The notes beneath the pieces were generated by a model, which worked only from the letters and a program-made list of their open reading frames with translations, ran no database searches and was not told the origin of the DNA. Source: Batkoa obscura (Eukaryota; Entomophthoromycota; Entomophthoromycetes; Entomophthorales; Batkoaceae). Taken from it: a stretch of 55,641 nucleotides of DNA. Below are positions 44,048-55,641 of this stretch, piece by piece (positions within the stretch are counted from its first letter, which is position 1; every line of letters begins with the position of its first letter). The stretch lies in NCBI GenBank assembly GCA_030770535.1, contig JASVEC010000109.1, forward strand, positions 1-55,641, in the 5' to 3' direction. A program made the translations under genes and the position numbers.

Positions 44048-45238
44048 ATGAATTATAAAATACAAGCACAACTTTTACATTTAGTAGAACCATCACCTTG
44101 GCCTTTAACTATATCATTAGGTTTAGGTATAATGATTATAGGTGGGATTATAATTTTTTTAGGATTAGGAATAGGATTATTTTTATTAATGATAAGTTTC
44201 TTATTTATTATGAGTTTAATAATAAAGAAAAAGAAAATATATCAATTAATAGAAAAAGTAGAAGTTAATATACAATTAAATATTCTTAACATATTTAATA
44301 AAAATAAATATATTACTTATTTAATATGTTTTTTTGTATGTAATTATATATTAATAAAAACTGGAAATATAATCCAATGTATGGATGGAATAGATGGACC
44401 ATTGACTCCTGACTCGTCTCACAATGGAGACGATGATTTAGAAATAGATTTAAATATACAAAATCTAGAATCTGAAACAGAAAGGGGTATAAATGAAGAG
44501 GATAATAACAATATATTAGATTCTATAGCAGAGAGAATCATAGATGATAGTAGAGAATCATTATCATATACAATAGAGGAGTTTATGGATATACCAATAC
44601 ATATAGATACTTCTGTAAGAGGAGTGTCAAATTTTACTTTAAGTATAGTAAGTGGGGCTGGTGTAGGAATGGGTATATACTCTGGAGTGAGAGCGGCAGT
44701 AAGTGGATATAATTTAATGAGACCTAGACCAAGTGCATTAATAGGAGCTGGAATGGCAATAGTAGGAGGGATATCAGGAGGATTAATAATGTTAGCTTCA
44801 AGACAGTGAAGCAATGGAAGTATAAACAATGGAAGAATAACAATAGGGAGATCAAGTAGAAATAACTCAATAGGTTCTGATAGTGATAATTCAAATAGCG
44901 AAGGAGGACCATTAAGATCTGTATTGGAATTTGATATACAAGATTATATAGACGAACCTATAGTAGTAACATTGTTTGTAATAGTAACATTATTAATAAT
45001 TTCAATACAATTATTAAATTTTATAATATTAAGATTAATGTTTATAAAATTTTATGATAAAATAGAAATTAGATTAAAAAATTACCCGAGAATAAGTAAG
45101 TATAGTTTAAAGATGAAAAATATATTTTTAAAGGTAAGTACTATATATTATATTATAGGTATAATAATAATATATATAAATATACTAAGTAGCATATATT
45201 TTATAATAAAAATTTTAAATGAAATAGTAAAAATTTAA
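44048..45238 (+). CDS. ORF B, cox3 N-terminus fused to CMD/glycine-rich protein (second reading)
   Basis: Same as 6996-8186; 396 aa with TGA as Trp, unchanged between readings. Confidence 0.75.
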
Positions 45239-45241
45239 AAT

Positions 45242-45372
45242 AACCTTCCAATAAATTGATAAAGGGGAATCTTCTAATAAGGGATAGAGGTCCTCTGCAT
45301 AAAAGCAGAGGGAGGAATAGAACGGAGTTTGAAAAGGGACTTCAAGAAAAAAGTAAAAAAAAAATAAAAATA
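45242..45372 (+). repeat. AACCTTCC plus cox3-leader repeat before ORF C (second reading)
   Basis: Same as 8190-8320. Confidence 0.85.
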
Positions 45373-46128
45373 ATGAGAATAGCATATATAAATACTCATA
45401 TAAAATTCTTTCTAATAAAAATATTATCAAATAGTTTACTTATGTTGATAATAAAAATAATATTTATACAATGTTTTTTTATATTGTATTATTCACCTAT
45501 ACTATTAATGGAGGGTGAAAGTGGTATAAATAGTTCTGAATCTGGAAGACAAAAGAATGAGGATTTAGAGGTTTTAGTATCTACTATAGAGGATGGTGGT
45601 AGAGCATTAAAAAATATTGGCTTAATAGGAATACCAGCAGCAGTAGTGGCATCTCAAGATGATTTACCATTGGCAATAGGAACAGCAATAGTTGGAGCAA
45701 CAGTAGAAGTAGCTGCGAAGGTAGCTAGGAATGAGATAAAAAGAAAATTATCTGATTCAAATAATGATATAATACCAGAGGATCCACCTTCACCAGGTTT
45801 TGGTACTACTTATGAGTCTAGTATGATACCAGATTTTAGTTGAATTATGGAAATATTTGAGGGTTTAGATAATAATGTAAAACTAATAATATTGGCTTTC
45901 ATATTAATAATTTGTGCTTTTTATTTTTATAATTTAATAAAAATTAAAAACAAAATAAATACTAAAATAAACACTTTAGGAGAAACAATTAATAATCCTT
46001 ATTTAAGTTTTTTTATAAAATTAAAAAATTATTTTAATAAATTTACAAACATATTTTTATATGTAATATTTATAATATGTATAGTATTTGCTATATTGAT
46101 TATAATATTCATTATATGATGGTTTTAA
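45373..46128 (+). CDS. ORF C, CMD/glycine-rich family protein (second reading)
   Basis: Same as 8321-9076; 251 aa. Confidence 0.75.
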
Positions 46129-46376
46129 TAGATTCTAATAAAAACCTTCCATCTCCAGTGTATAAACGAGTATACATTGGGGATAGATAGAAAGAGAAGG
46201 AGGATAACATTTCGCATAATATAAATAATAAATAAGATAAAGCAAAGGGGACCTTTAAAAATATATACAGTGAGGAATATACCTGAGGAGATCAGCAGAA
46301 AAGGAGAGGAGGAAAGTGAAAGAAGAGAGAGAAAAGAATGGAAAGAAGTGATGAAAAAAAAAGAAAAAAAAAGAAA

Positions 46377-47069
46377 ATGGGAAATAAACATCCATTAAGT
46401 TTAGGATTAAAAAGGAATATAAATTGGTCAAGTATAATATATAAATATAATAATATAAATAAAGAAAAAAATAAAGAGAGAATAATAAATGAAATTATAT
46501 TACAAAAATATAAAGAGAGATTAATATCAAAACCAGTATATGAACATTTAAGTGAAAAAATAAAGGTAATAATAACAGAATATAAAAGAGTAAGAGAGGA
46601 AAAAAAAGAAATAAAAAAGATAGAAAATAAGATAAAAAAGAGAATAAATAAGGATATAGAGATAAATAAAATAGAAATAAAAAAACCTATATTAGATAGT
46701 AAAATATTAGGAGAATATATAAAAAAGAGAATGAAAAAGAATAGTATACAAAGGATAAGAAAGGAAATAAAAAGGGAAATAAAGATACCAAAGATGAGAG
46801 AAGAAGAAGAATACTCATATAATTGGTTAAAAATAAAAGAAAATTATATAAATAAGGAAATAAAATCATATATAAAAGGGATATATATAATAGTAAAAGG
46901 GAGAATTAGTAAGAAAAGAAGAGCACAAAGAAGTATGAAATATAGAATAAATATAGGGAGATTAGAATTTAATAAGATAAATAATATGATGGATTATAGT
47001 CAAATAAAAATAAATGGAATAAACGGGGTATATAATATAAAAATAGGGATAAAAACAGATATAGTATAG
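46377..47069 (+). CDS. rps3: Ribosomal protein S3 (second reading)
   Basis: Same as 9325-10017. Confidence 0.9.
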   Translation: MGNKHPLSLGLKRNINWSSIIYKYNNINKEKNKERIINEIILQKYKERLISKPVYEHLSEKIKVIITEYKRVREEKKEIKKIENKIKKRINKDIEINKIEIKKPILDSKILGEYIKKRMKKNSIQRIRKEIKREIKIPKMREEEEYSYNWLKIKENYINKEIKSYIKGIYIIVKGRISKKRRAQRSMKYRINIGRLEFNKINNMMDYSQIKINGINGVYNIKIGIKTDIV

Positions 47070-47075
47070 AGAGAG

Positions 47076-47148
47076 GGGGATATAGCTTAATTGGCAGAGC
47101 AATCGATTTGCAATCGGCAAGATAAGAGTTCGAGTCTCTTGATCTCCA
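47076..47148 (+). tRNA. trnA(ugc): tRNA-Ala(UGC) (second reading)
   Basis: Same as 10024-10096. Confidence 0.88.
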
Positions 47149-47233
47149 GGATAGATGACAGAGTCTGGTTTAATGTGATGCATTTGAAATGCATAGAAAG
47201 AAATTTCCTAGGGTTCGAATCCCTATCTATCCT
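47149..47233 (+). tRNA. trnS(uga): tRNA-Ser(UGA) (second reading)
   Basis: Same as 10097-10181. Confidence 0.92.
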
Positions 47234-47257
47234 TATTTTATTATATAAAAATATCAA

Positions 47258-47329
47258 CGGATTGCGGTCAAAAGGCTAGACGCCTTATTTGGGATAAGGA
47301 GGATACGAGTTCGAATCTCGTCAATCCGA
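47258..47329 (+). tRNA. trnP(ugg): tRNA-Pro(UGG) (second reading)
   Basis: Same as 10206-10277. Confidence 0.92.
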
Positions 47330-47332
47330 GAA

Positions 47333-47413
47333 GCCTACTTGGAGAAATAGGTAAACTCGAAGAATTTAAAATTCTTTGCATAAAGCTTGAGGGTTCGACC
47401 CCCTCAGTAGGTA
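47333..47413 (+). tRNA. trnL(uaa): tRNA-Leu(UAA) (second reading)
   Basis: Same as 10281-10361. Confidence 0.92.
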
Positions 47414-47487
47414 GAGAATATAGCTTAATAGCTAAGAGCATTAGACTTTTAATCTAAGTGGTTTGGGTTGGAGTCCCAATATTTTCA
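47414..47487 (+). tRNA. trnK(uuu): tRNA-Lys(UUU) (second reading)
   Basis: Same as 10362-10435. Confidence 0.9.
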
Positions 47488-47540
47488 AGGGTAGGGGTGA
47501 TTCAAAGGGAGTAGAAAAGGAAAAAAGAAAAAGAAAAAAA

Positions 47541-50024
47541 ATGTTAAGTGCGATAGTAATGATACCATTAATAGGATCATGGATTATAATGATGACATCA
47601 AATATTATGATATCTAAATTGGTTAGTTTAATTAGTTCTTTTATAGTTTTATTAATATATGGAATAATCTGGGTAGAACATAATAGTAATAATAATTATT
47701 ATCAGATAATAGGGAATGATAATAGTTATTATCCATTAAATATGGGAATAGATAGTATATCATTATATATGATAGGGATAACAATAATATTAATACCAAT
47801 ATGTATATTATCAACATGGTCAACAGTAAAAGAGAATGTAAAATTATATTTAATATTATTATTAGGATTAGAAACTATATTAATATTAGTTTTTGTATTA
47901 TTAGATATATTATTATTTTATATCTCATTTGAAGCTAGTTTAATACCAATGTTTTTAATAATAGGTATATATGGGAGTAGAGAAAGGAAGATATATGCAG
48001 CATATCAATTTTTTTTAATAACATTATTAGGATCATTATTAATGTTAATGGCAATAATAATATTATATTCACAAATAGGGGTAACAGATTATCAAATATT
48101 ATCAATAAGTAATATATCAAAAGAAAGAGAATATTTATTATGGTTAGCATTATTTATATCATTTGCAGTTAAAACACCATTAGTACCATTACATTTATGG
48201 TTACCAGAAGCACATAGTGAAGCGAATATAGCAGGATCAATAATATTAGCGGGTGTATTATTAAAATTAGCAGGATATGGATTTTTAAGATATTCAATAA
48301 ATATATTACCAGAAGGATCAATATATTATTTACCATTAGTATATGGATTATCAATAATAAGTATAATATATTCAAGTTTAACAACATTAAGACAAATAGA
48401 TATGAAAAAAATAATAGCTTATTCTTCAATAGGTCAAATCGGCCCTTTAAATAATGAAAATTATTTAACGCAACAAACTATATGCGGGAAATTTCAAGAA
48501 GAAAATTCGTTATTACAGAATACTAAGAATGTAAGTAGTCAGAATGATTCCTTTCTAGTAAGAATTTCTGTAATATTATGGAACAATCCGCAGATAACCA
48601 AAGCACTAAAATTAATTGTGTTAGTAGGAATCTCAGAGGCCATATGTTTGTTATCTACAAAGAAAGAGTATTCAACATCAACAAAGAATAGAATAAAAGC
48701 TGAAAAAAGATTTAATGAATGATTAGCAGGATTAATAGATGGAGATGGTAATTTTTATGTATCTAAAGAAGGATGATCCGTAGGATTAGAAATAACTATG
48801 GATTTGAGAGATGAACATTGTTTATATATAATAAAACAAAAATATGGAGGTTCTATTAAACTTAGATCAGGAGCCAAAGCAGTAAGATATAGATTATTAC
48901 ATAAAGATGGATTAATAGCATTAATACAAGATATAAATGGAAATATAAGAAATCCAATAAGAATAGAACAATTAAAAAAAGTATGTTTAAAATATGAAAT
49001 AGAAGTAAAAGAACCAATAGCATTAGAATATTCAAATGGATGATTATCAGGATTTTTCGATGCAGATGGGAATATATCAATACATAAAGAAAACAATGTA
49101 ATAATAATAGCAATAACTCAAAAAGATAAAGAAATGTTAGAACCATTAGAAAAATTATATGGAGGGAAAATATATGTGCATAATAAAAAGAAAACAGTCT
49201 ATAAATGAACTATATTCATAAAAGAAGAAATAGATTTAATTAATAAAAATTATTTCCATATAAATCCATCAAGATCTAAAAAATCAGTAAGATTAAATTT
49301 AATAGACAAATTCAATGAATTAAAGGAATTAAAATGTCATTTAGCAGAAAAAGACACTATATTAGGTAGAGCTTGGAAACATTTAGAGACTAAATGGAAT
49401 GAAGGCTTTAAAGTTGAGTAGATAAAGAGATGGTCCAGCTTCGATATAATAATCGAGGAGCACATGGGGATAGTATTATTAGGAATATTTTCATATTCAA
49501 TAGAAGGAATAGAAGGATCAATGATATTAATGATAGGTCATGGATTAGTATCACCAGGGTTATTTATAATAGTAACAATATTATATGATAGATATCATAG
49601 TAGAATAATAAAATATTATAGAGGAGTAGTATCAACTAGTCCTTTATTAGGGATAGTATTTTTAATATTAACTTTAGCGAATATGGCAGTACCATTAACA
49701 AGTAATTTTGTAGGTGAATTATTATGTTTTATGGGTGCATTCCAAACTAATCCTATTGCTACGATTATAGCTACAATAGGGATAATATTAGGAGGGGCAT
49801 ATAGTATATGGTTTTATAATAGAATAACATTTGGAGAAAGATCAGTATATTTAAGAGAAATAGAGGAAGCGGATATGAATAGAAGAGAATGGAGTCAAAT
49901 ATTACCATTATTAATATTAATATTAATATTAGGAATATATCCAAATATAGTATTAGAAACATTACATGTAGCAGTAAGTAATATATATTATTCAATAAAA
50001 TTAAAAGGATTAATAGGATATTAG
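47541..50024 (+). CDS. nad4: NADH dehydrogenase subunit 4 (second reading)
   Basis: Same as 10489-12972; exons 47541-48434 and 49461-50024, intron 48435-49460 with its fused LAGLIDADG ORF to 49421. Confidence 0.97.
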
Positions 50025-50096
50025 AAAGAATAAAGTACTTAAAAATGTAAGGGTACTAGGAAAGAGGGGAAAAGGTGAGAAAAAAAGAAAACAAAA

Positions 50097-52997
50097 ATGT
50101 ATTTAGCAATTATAATGTTACCTTTATTAAGTGGGGTAATTATAGGTTTATTAGGGAGAAAATTAGGAACATATGGAAGTAGATTAATAGGAACAGTATC
50201 AATAATAATATGTACTATATTATCAATAGTAGGGTATTATGAAATAGCAATATCAGAATCACCATTAAGTATATATTTATTAGATTGGATAGATACAGAA
50301 TATTTAGAGATATCATGGTCATTAAATATAGATAGTTTAAGTATAAGTATATATATACCAGTATTAATAGTATCAACATGTGTACATATATATTCAATAG
50401 AATATATGAGTGGAGATGCACATAATCCAAGATTTTTTAGTTATTTATCATTATTTACTTTTTTCATGTTATTATTAATTAGTGGTGATAATTTATTATT
50501 AATATTCATAGGATGAGAAGGTGTAGGTGTATGTTCTTATTTATTAGTTAATTTCTGATTTAAAAGAATACAAGCAAATAAAGCTGCAATGAAAGCTATT
50601 ATGGTAAATAGAATAGGAGATTGGGGATTAACATTAGGAATGATATTAATGTGGTGAGTATTTGGAAATTTAGAATTATCTACTATATTTAGTTTAGCAC
50701 CATTAATAAATGTAGATTTAATAACAATGATAGCAATATTAGTATTATTAGGAGCAATGGCAAAATCAGCACAGATAGGTCTTCATACGTGGCTACCAGA
50801 TGCAATGGAAGGTCCAACTCCAGTATCAGCATTAATTCATGCTGCGACGATGGTAACTGCGGGTGTATATTTATTAATAAGATTATCACCGTTAATAGAA
50901 TATAGTACAACGGGATTATTAATAATAAGTTGGGTAGGAGGCTTAACAGCGATATTTGCGGCAACAACAGCAATATTCCAAAATGATTTAAAAAGAGTAA
51001 TAGCTTATTCAACATGTTCTCAGTTAGGATATATGGTATTAGCAGTAGGTTTAAGTCAATATACATTAAGTGTATTTCATTTAGTTAATCATGCTTATTT
51101 TAAAGCATTATTATTCTTATCAGCTGGAGCAGTAATACATAGTTTCTCAGATGAACAAGATATGAGAAAATATGGAGGTTTAATAAATATATTACCTTTT
51201 ACATATATTAGTATTTTAATTGGTTCATTAAGTTTATTAGCTATACCTTATTTAACAGGGTTTTATTCTAAAGATTTAATATTAGAAGTAGCTTATGGAC
51301 AATATGAATTCCAAGGAAGTGTAGGATATTGATTAGGGACAATAACAGCATGTATAACTTCATTTTATTCATTTAGATTAATATATTTAACTTTCATTTC
51401 TTATCCTAATGGTGTAAAATATAATTATTCTCATGCTCATGAACCTTCTATAATAATGACAATACCTTTAGTAATATTAGGTTTATTCTCTATATTCCAT
51501 GGTTATTTTGCTTATGATTTATTTATTGGATTAGGATCTGGTTTATGGGGAAATAGTATATATATATCTCCTGATCATGTTTCTACAATAGAAGGTGAAT
51601 TTAGTATACCTTTATATATAAAATTATTACCTTTTTTTGGTAGTTTATTTTCTATAGCATTAGGTACATATATATATAATAATTTATCTATTATAGGAGA
51701 TAAAGGAATAAAAAAAGTAATATATAGATTCTTAAATAAAAGATATCATATAGATAATATATATAATAGTTTAATAGTATCTAATGTATTTAATTTAGCT
51801 TATATAACAAGTAAAAAATTAGATAAAGGAGTATTAGAATTAATAGGAGTTACAGCATTAGTAAAATTAGTAAATGAAAATTCTTCAAAATTAGCATCAT
51901 TTGATAATGGATATATACCTCATTTAGCTTTAAATGTAATAATAGGTTATATATTAGTATTAGGAGGAGTGGAATATTTACCAGGAGAAGAAATAATATT
52001 AATATTAATATTAATGATGATATTAAGTAATAAAACGGAAAAAAATCCTTCATTAACTTCAATAAAAACATTTAGTCTACATAATCAGAGAAGATTATAT
52101 TCTACTAAGCCAGAACCAGAAAAGAAGAATATGGTTGATAAATCAAAGAAACAAACTATATGGATGAAGATTAAATCACAATATAATTATTTAAATAATA
52201 AGTTTATTAAATGAACGGAAAGTCCTTATTTTACTCTTCAATTTGCTATATTATTCGGGTTTTTTGGGTTAATACATAGTTTATATAATCAAGGATTCTT
52301 TTCATATTTAATTTCTAAAATTCAATGTATGGATGAATTAGATGAAAAAACATATGAAGAGGATAGTAAACCTGTAATATATGATCAAGAGACAAAAGAT
52401 AAAATGATTAGTGATATCGATGGAGGTTATGCTTGAATGACAGGTATGAACGCTGGAGTCGGTATATATGGAGGTGGAAAGATTCTAAGTGGAAATAAAG
52501 CGGAGCAAGCAGCAGGTGCAATAATTGTAGGTGTTTCAGCAACTACACAATTATTAATAGAAACAGGAAAAAGTGAATTAAAAAAAGGAGTAAATAATAT
52601 ACCTACAGAAGAACCTATAGATAGACCATTATCTCCAAGTATATATGATAATGAAGACATATCAAATATATTAACAAAAGAGAATATGTTACCTGGGTGA
52701 CCTCAAATATTAGAATATATAAATAGTTTAGATAACGAATATAAATTAATTATATGTATAATAAGTTATTTAATATTTGCTTATTTATCTTTTAGATTAA
52801 TTCTAATAAAAAACACTCTAAATTTAAAAAGTGATCAGAAAATTGAGAAATATTTAGGGAGTTGAAATATTAAGCCTTTATTAACTATTAAAAAATTTTT
52901 TAATAAATATAGCAATTTCTTATTATATACTATAATAATATGATGTTTAATTGGAATTTTTATATCATTATTAATATTAATAAAATTTTATTTATAA
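50097..52997 (+). CDS. nad5: nad5 fused to CMD/glycine-rich domain (second reading)
   Basis: Same as 13045-15945. The long frame is open here too, so the fusion does not depend on a single base call. Confidence 0.92.
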
Positions 52998-53092
52998 AAG
53001 ATAAAATAACCTTCCATAAGAATAGTATACAGGAAAGTGAAAAGAAGAGAAGAGTAAATGGGGGAAAAAGGAAAGGGAAAGAATGAAAAGAA

Positions 53093-54461
53093 ATGTTAAT
53101 AGCAAGTATAATTATATTAATAATGGGTGTAGGGAGATCAATAAATATAAATAGGATGACGATGATAGTGTTCTTATATTCTGCAATATTAAGTATACAT
53201 ATGACAGATATGGATATAATTAATTCAGGAATAGGGATATATAATGGATTATATATAGTAAGTCCACTAAGCCAATATATAGAAAGTTATATATATATAA
53301 TAGCAGGGGTGGCAATGGTAGTAGCACAAAGAACAAGAAGTGAATATAGTTTAATAATATTATTAGTTACAGTAGGTATGAGTAGTATAATAAGTAGTAA
53401 TGAGATAATAAGTATATTAATAGGGATAGAATTACAGACATTAGGATTATATGTAATAGCGACAATAAATAGAGAATCAGAGAGAGCAACAGCAGCGGGA
53501 TTAAAGTATTATTTATTAGGAGGATTATCATCATGTATAATAGGATTAGGATTAAGTATGATATATGGGATAACAGGGGTAACAAATATAGAAGAAATAA
53601 ATATAATAATAAATATAAATAAAGATATAAATATAATAGTACCAATAGTATTAATAACAGTAGGATTATTATTTAAAATAGGAGCAGCACCATTTCATAA
53701 TTGGTTAGCAGATGTAATAGATGGAGTACCGACAATTATATCTACATGATTAGCAGTAGTATCAAAAATATCAATAATAATATTATTATATGTATTTATA
53801 ATAATAATATATTTATAAATATAAATAATAGTATAATAATAATAAGTATAATATTATCTTTAATAGTAGGATCATTAGTAGGGATAGTACAATATAGAAT
53901 AAAAAGATTATTAGCATATAGTAGTATAGCACATGCAGGATATATATTAATAGGGATAATAATAAATAATAATATAGGGTTAACAGGGTTAATATTTTAT
54001 ATAATACAATATACAATAACGATATTAAATATATTTATAATAATAATAGCATATAGTGAGATAGTAGAAGGGAATAAATCAATAGAATATATATCTCAAT
54101 TAAAAGGAATACATAAAAGAAATCCATTATTAGCGATAAGTTTAGCAATATGTTTATTTTCATCAGCAGGAATACCACCATTTATAGGATTTTTGGGAAA
54201 TTAAATATATTATATTCAGCAATAGATACAGGATATTATTTAATAACAATAATAGGGATATTAACAAGTATAATAAGTGGATATTATTATATAAAAATAA
54301 TAAAAGTAATGTATTTCCATCCTTTAAAAATTAAAGAAACAAAAGGGATATCAGAGAATAGTTCAATAGTTATATCAATAATAACATTTATAATAGTATT
54401 ATTTATAATAAGTCCAGAGGATATATATAATAGTATACAGATAATATCAAATATGGTATAG
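53093..54461 (+). CDS. nad2: NADH dehydrogenase subunit 2 (second reading, frame disturbed)
   Basis: Same gene as 16041-17408. Two length differences, a two-base gain near 53795 and a one-base loss in a T run near 54192, break the frame here; the first reading is intact, so these are most likely base-calling errors toward the contig end. Confidence 0.85.
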
Positions 54462-54469
54462 TAAGCGGA

Positions 54470-54549
54470 GCGGATATGATGAAAATGGTAAACATGGCAT
54501 ATTTAGGATATGTTGGGTAACTTTGCAGGTTCGAGTCCTGCTATCCGTA
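54470..54549 (+). tRNA. trnL(uag): tRNA-Leu(UAG) (second reading)
   Basis: Same as 17417-17496. Confidence 0.9.
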
Positions 54550-54631
54550 GGAGGAGGTGTGAACACGAAGAGCTAGGAAAGTGAAAGAGAAGGAGGGGAA
54601 AAGAGAAAAGAAGGGAAGAAAGCAGAGGTAA

Positions 54632-54871
<240 letters not shown>

Positions 54872-54921
54872 TTTTTAAAAAAAAAAAAAAAGAAATCAAG
54901 AATTATAAGAAGAAAATATTA

Positions 54922-55074
54922 ATGCCACAATTAATACCATTATATTTTATAAATCAAGTAAGTTATTTATATATAGTATTTATAATATTATTATATATAA
55001 TATCTAAATTTATCTTACCTTTTTTCCCTAGATTAGGAGAAATAAGAGAAACATTAATAAAAGGTAGAAGATAA
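54922..55074 (+). CDS. atp8: ATP synthase subunit 8 (second reading)
   Basis: Same as 17867-18019. Confidence 0.95.
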   Translation: MPQLIPLYFINQVSYLYIVFIILLYIISKFILPFFPRLGEIRETLIKGRR

Positions 55075-55085
55075 AAACCTTCCAA

Positions 55086-55580
55086 TTAAAGAATTAAAAT
55101 AATAGGAGCTAACATAGCTAATAATAAAACAAGACTAGCTAAAAGTAACCAAAGAGAGAAAGAAGAATAAAGAGGATAAGCTAAAGAAGTTAATTGATGA
55201 GAAGAGTTAAAGAAAGAAGATCAAGGAGAATGAGAGAAAAAGAAAAAGTTGAAAGAATCAAAAAGGAAGAAGAAAGAGAAATTAGAGAATAAGAAAAATA
55301 GGAAAATAAGACTAGCAATAGGTAAGAAATTAGAGAAAAGATGATTAGTTAAGAATTTAAGATTAATCATCATAAACAATAACAAATAAGAATAAAATAG
55401 CAATAGCACCAACATAAATAAGAAGATAAGTAATACCAAGGAAACCAATACCTAAGGAAATAAGATAAGAAGAAGTGAAAGTAAATAAAGAGATAAAACC
55501 AAGAACAGCATAAATAGGATTAGAAGAAGAGATAGTAAGGAGAGTAGAAAAGAAAGTAAATAAAATTAAAAAAATTTCAT
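55086..55580 (-). CDS. nad6: NADH dehydrogenase subunit 6 (second reading, frame disturbed)
   Basis: Same gene as 18031-18522, but a few extra bases near 55374 and other run-length changes disturb the frame. The first reading should be used. Confidence 0.85.
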
Positions 55581-55641
55581 ATTAATGTGTGTATAAAATC
55601 AAAATAACAAAAATCAAAGAGGAAAGCCATCACTAGGAATT

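Noticed and set aside
53701-54461. nad2 as a split or pseudogene in the second reading
   Set aside because: The first reading is intact and the differences are run-length changes near a contig end.

Overview
This window is a fungal mitochondrial genome written out about one and a half times. Positions 1-18583 recur at about 37052-55641 with a shift of 37051-37058 bases, so the molecule is a circle (or head-to-tail concatemer) of about 37.05 kb. Unique content runs from about 1 to 37051. It is very AT-rich and uses UGA as tryptophan (code 4): nad5, cob, cox1, nad2, nad6 and nad1 all read through TGA at conserved Trp positions. The standard fungal set is complete (nad1-6, nad4L, cob, cox1-3, atp6, atp8, atp9, rps3, rnl, rns), with 26 tRNA genes covering all 20 amino acids and a candidate RNase P RNA. 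A mitochondrial rnpB, rps3, a full tRNA set and code 4 suggest a zygomycete-grade fungus (for example Zoopagomycota/Entomophthoromycotina/Kickxellomycotina) or an early ascomycete; the sequence alone does not settle this.

Layout on the + strand: cox3 tail, foreign ORF A, trnW(UCA), cox2 (1 intron), a foreign block (GIY-YIG remnant, ORF211, nad2 fragment, a broken RNSPLN-family ORF, cox2-tail fragment), foreign ORFs B and C behind copies of the cox3 leader, rps3, trnA-S-P-L-K, nad4 (1 intron), nad5 fused in frame to a foreign-type domain (D), nad2, trnL, atp9, atp8. A minus-strand island follows (nad6, trnN, trnE, trnM), then + strand trnH-C-G-M-R-D, rnpB candidate, trnQ-F-T, nad1 (1 intron), a degenerate cob-tail/atp6-leader fragment leading into ORF268, trnR-I, nad3 overlapping trnV, trnY-M-S, rnl, rns, cob (3 introns), atp6, trnW(CCA), cox1 (3 introns), nad4L, complete cox3. 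The overlap copy starts inside that cox3.

The standard genes make the core subunits of respiratory complexes I, III, IV and ATP synthase plus part of the translation and tRNA-processing machinery. The most unusual content is accessory. One family of four putative membrane proteins (A, B, C and the nad5 extension D) shares an N-terminal membrane segment, a CMD-like motif, a Gly/Ala-rich hydrophobic centre and C-terminal membrane segments. A second two-member family carries an RNSPLN motif. Nearly every one is joined to a duplicated piece of a resident gene: the cox3 leader three times, the cob-tail/atp6 leader once, a nad2 5-prime fragment once, and the nad5 coding sequence itself once. This looks like repeated insertion with capture of native expression signals. 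An octamer AACCTTCC follows most mRNAs and rns and is probably a 3-prime RNA-processing signal.
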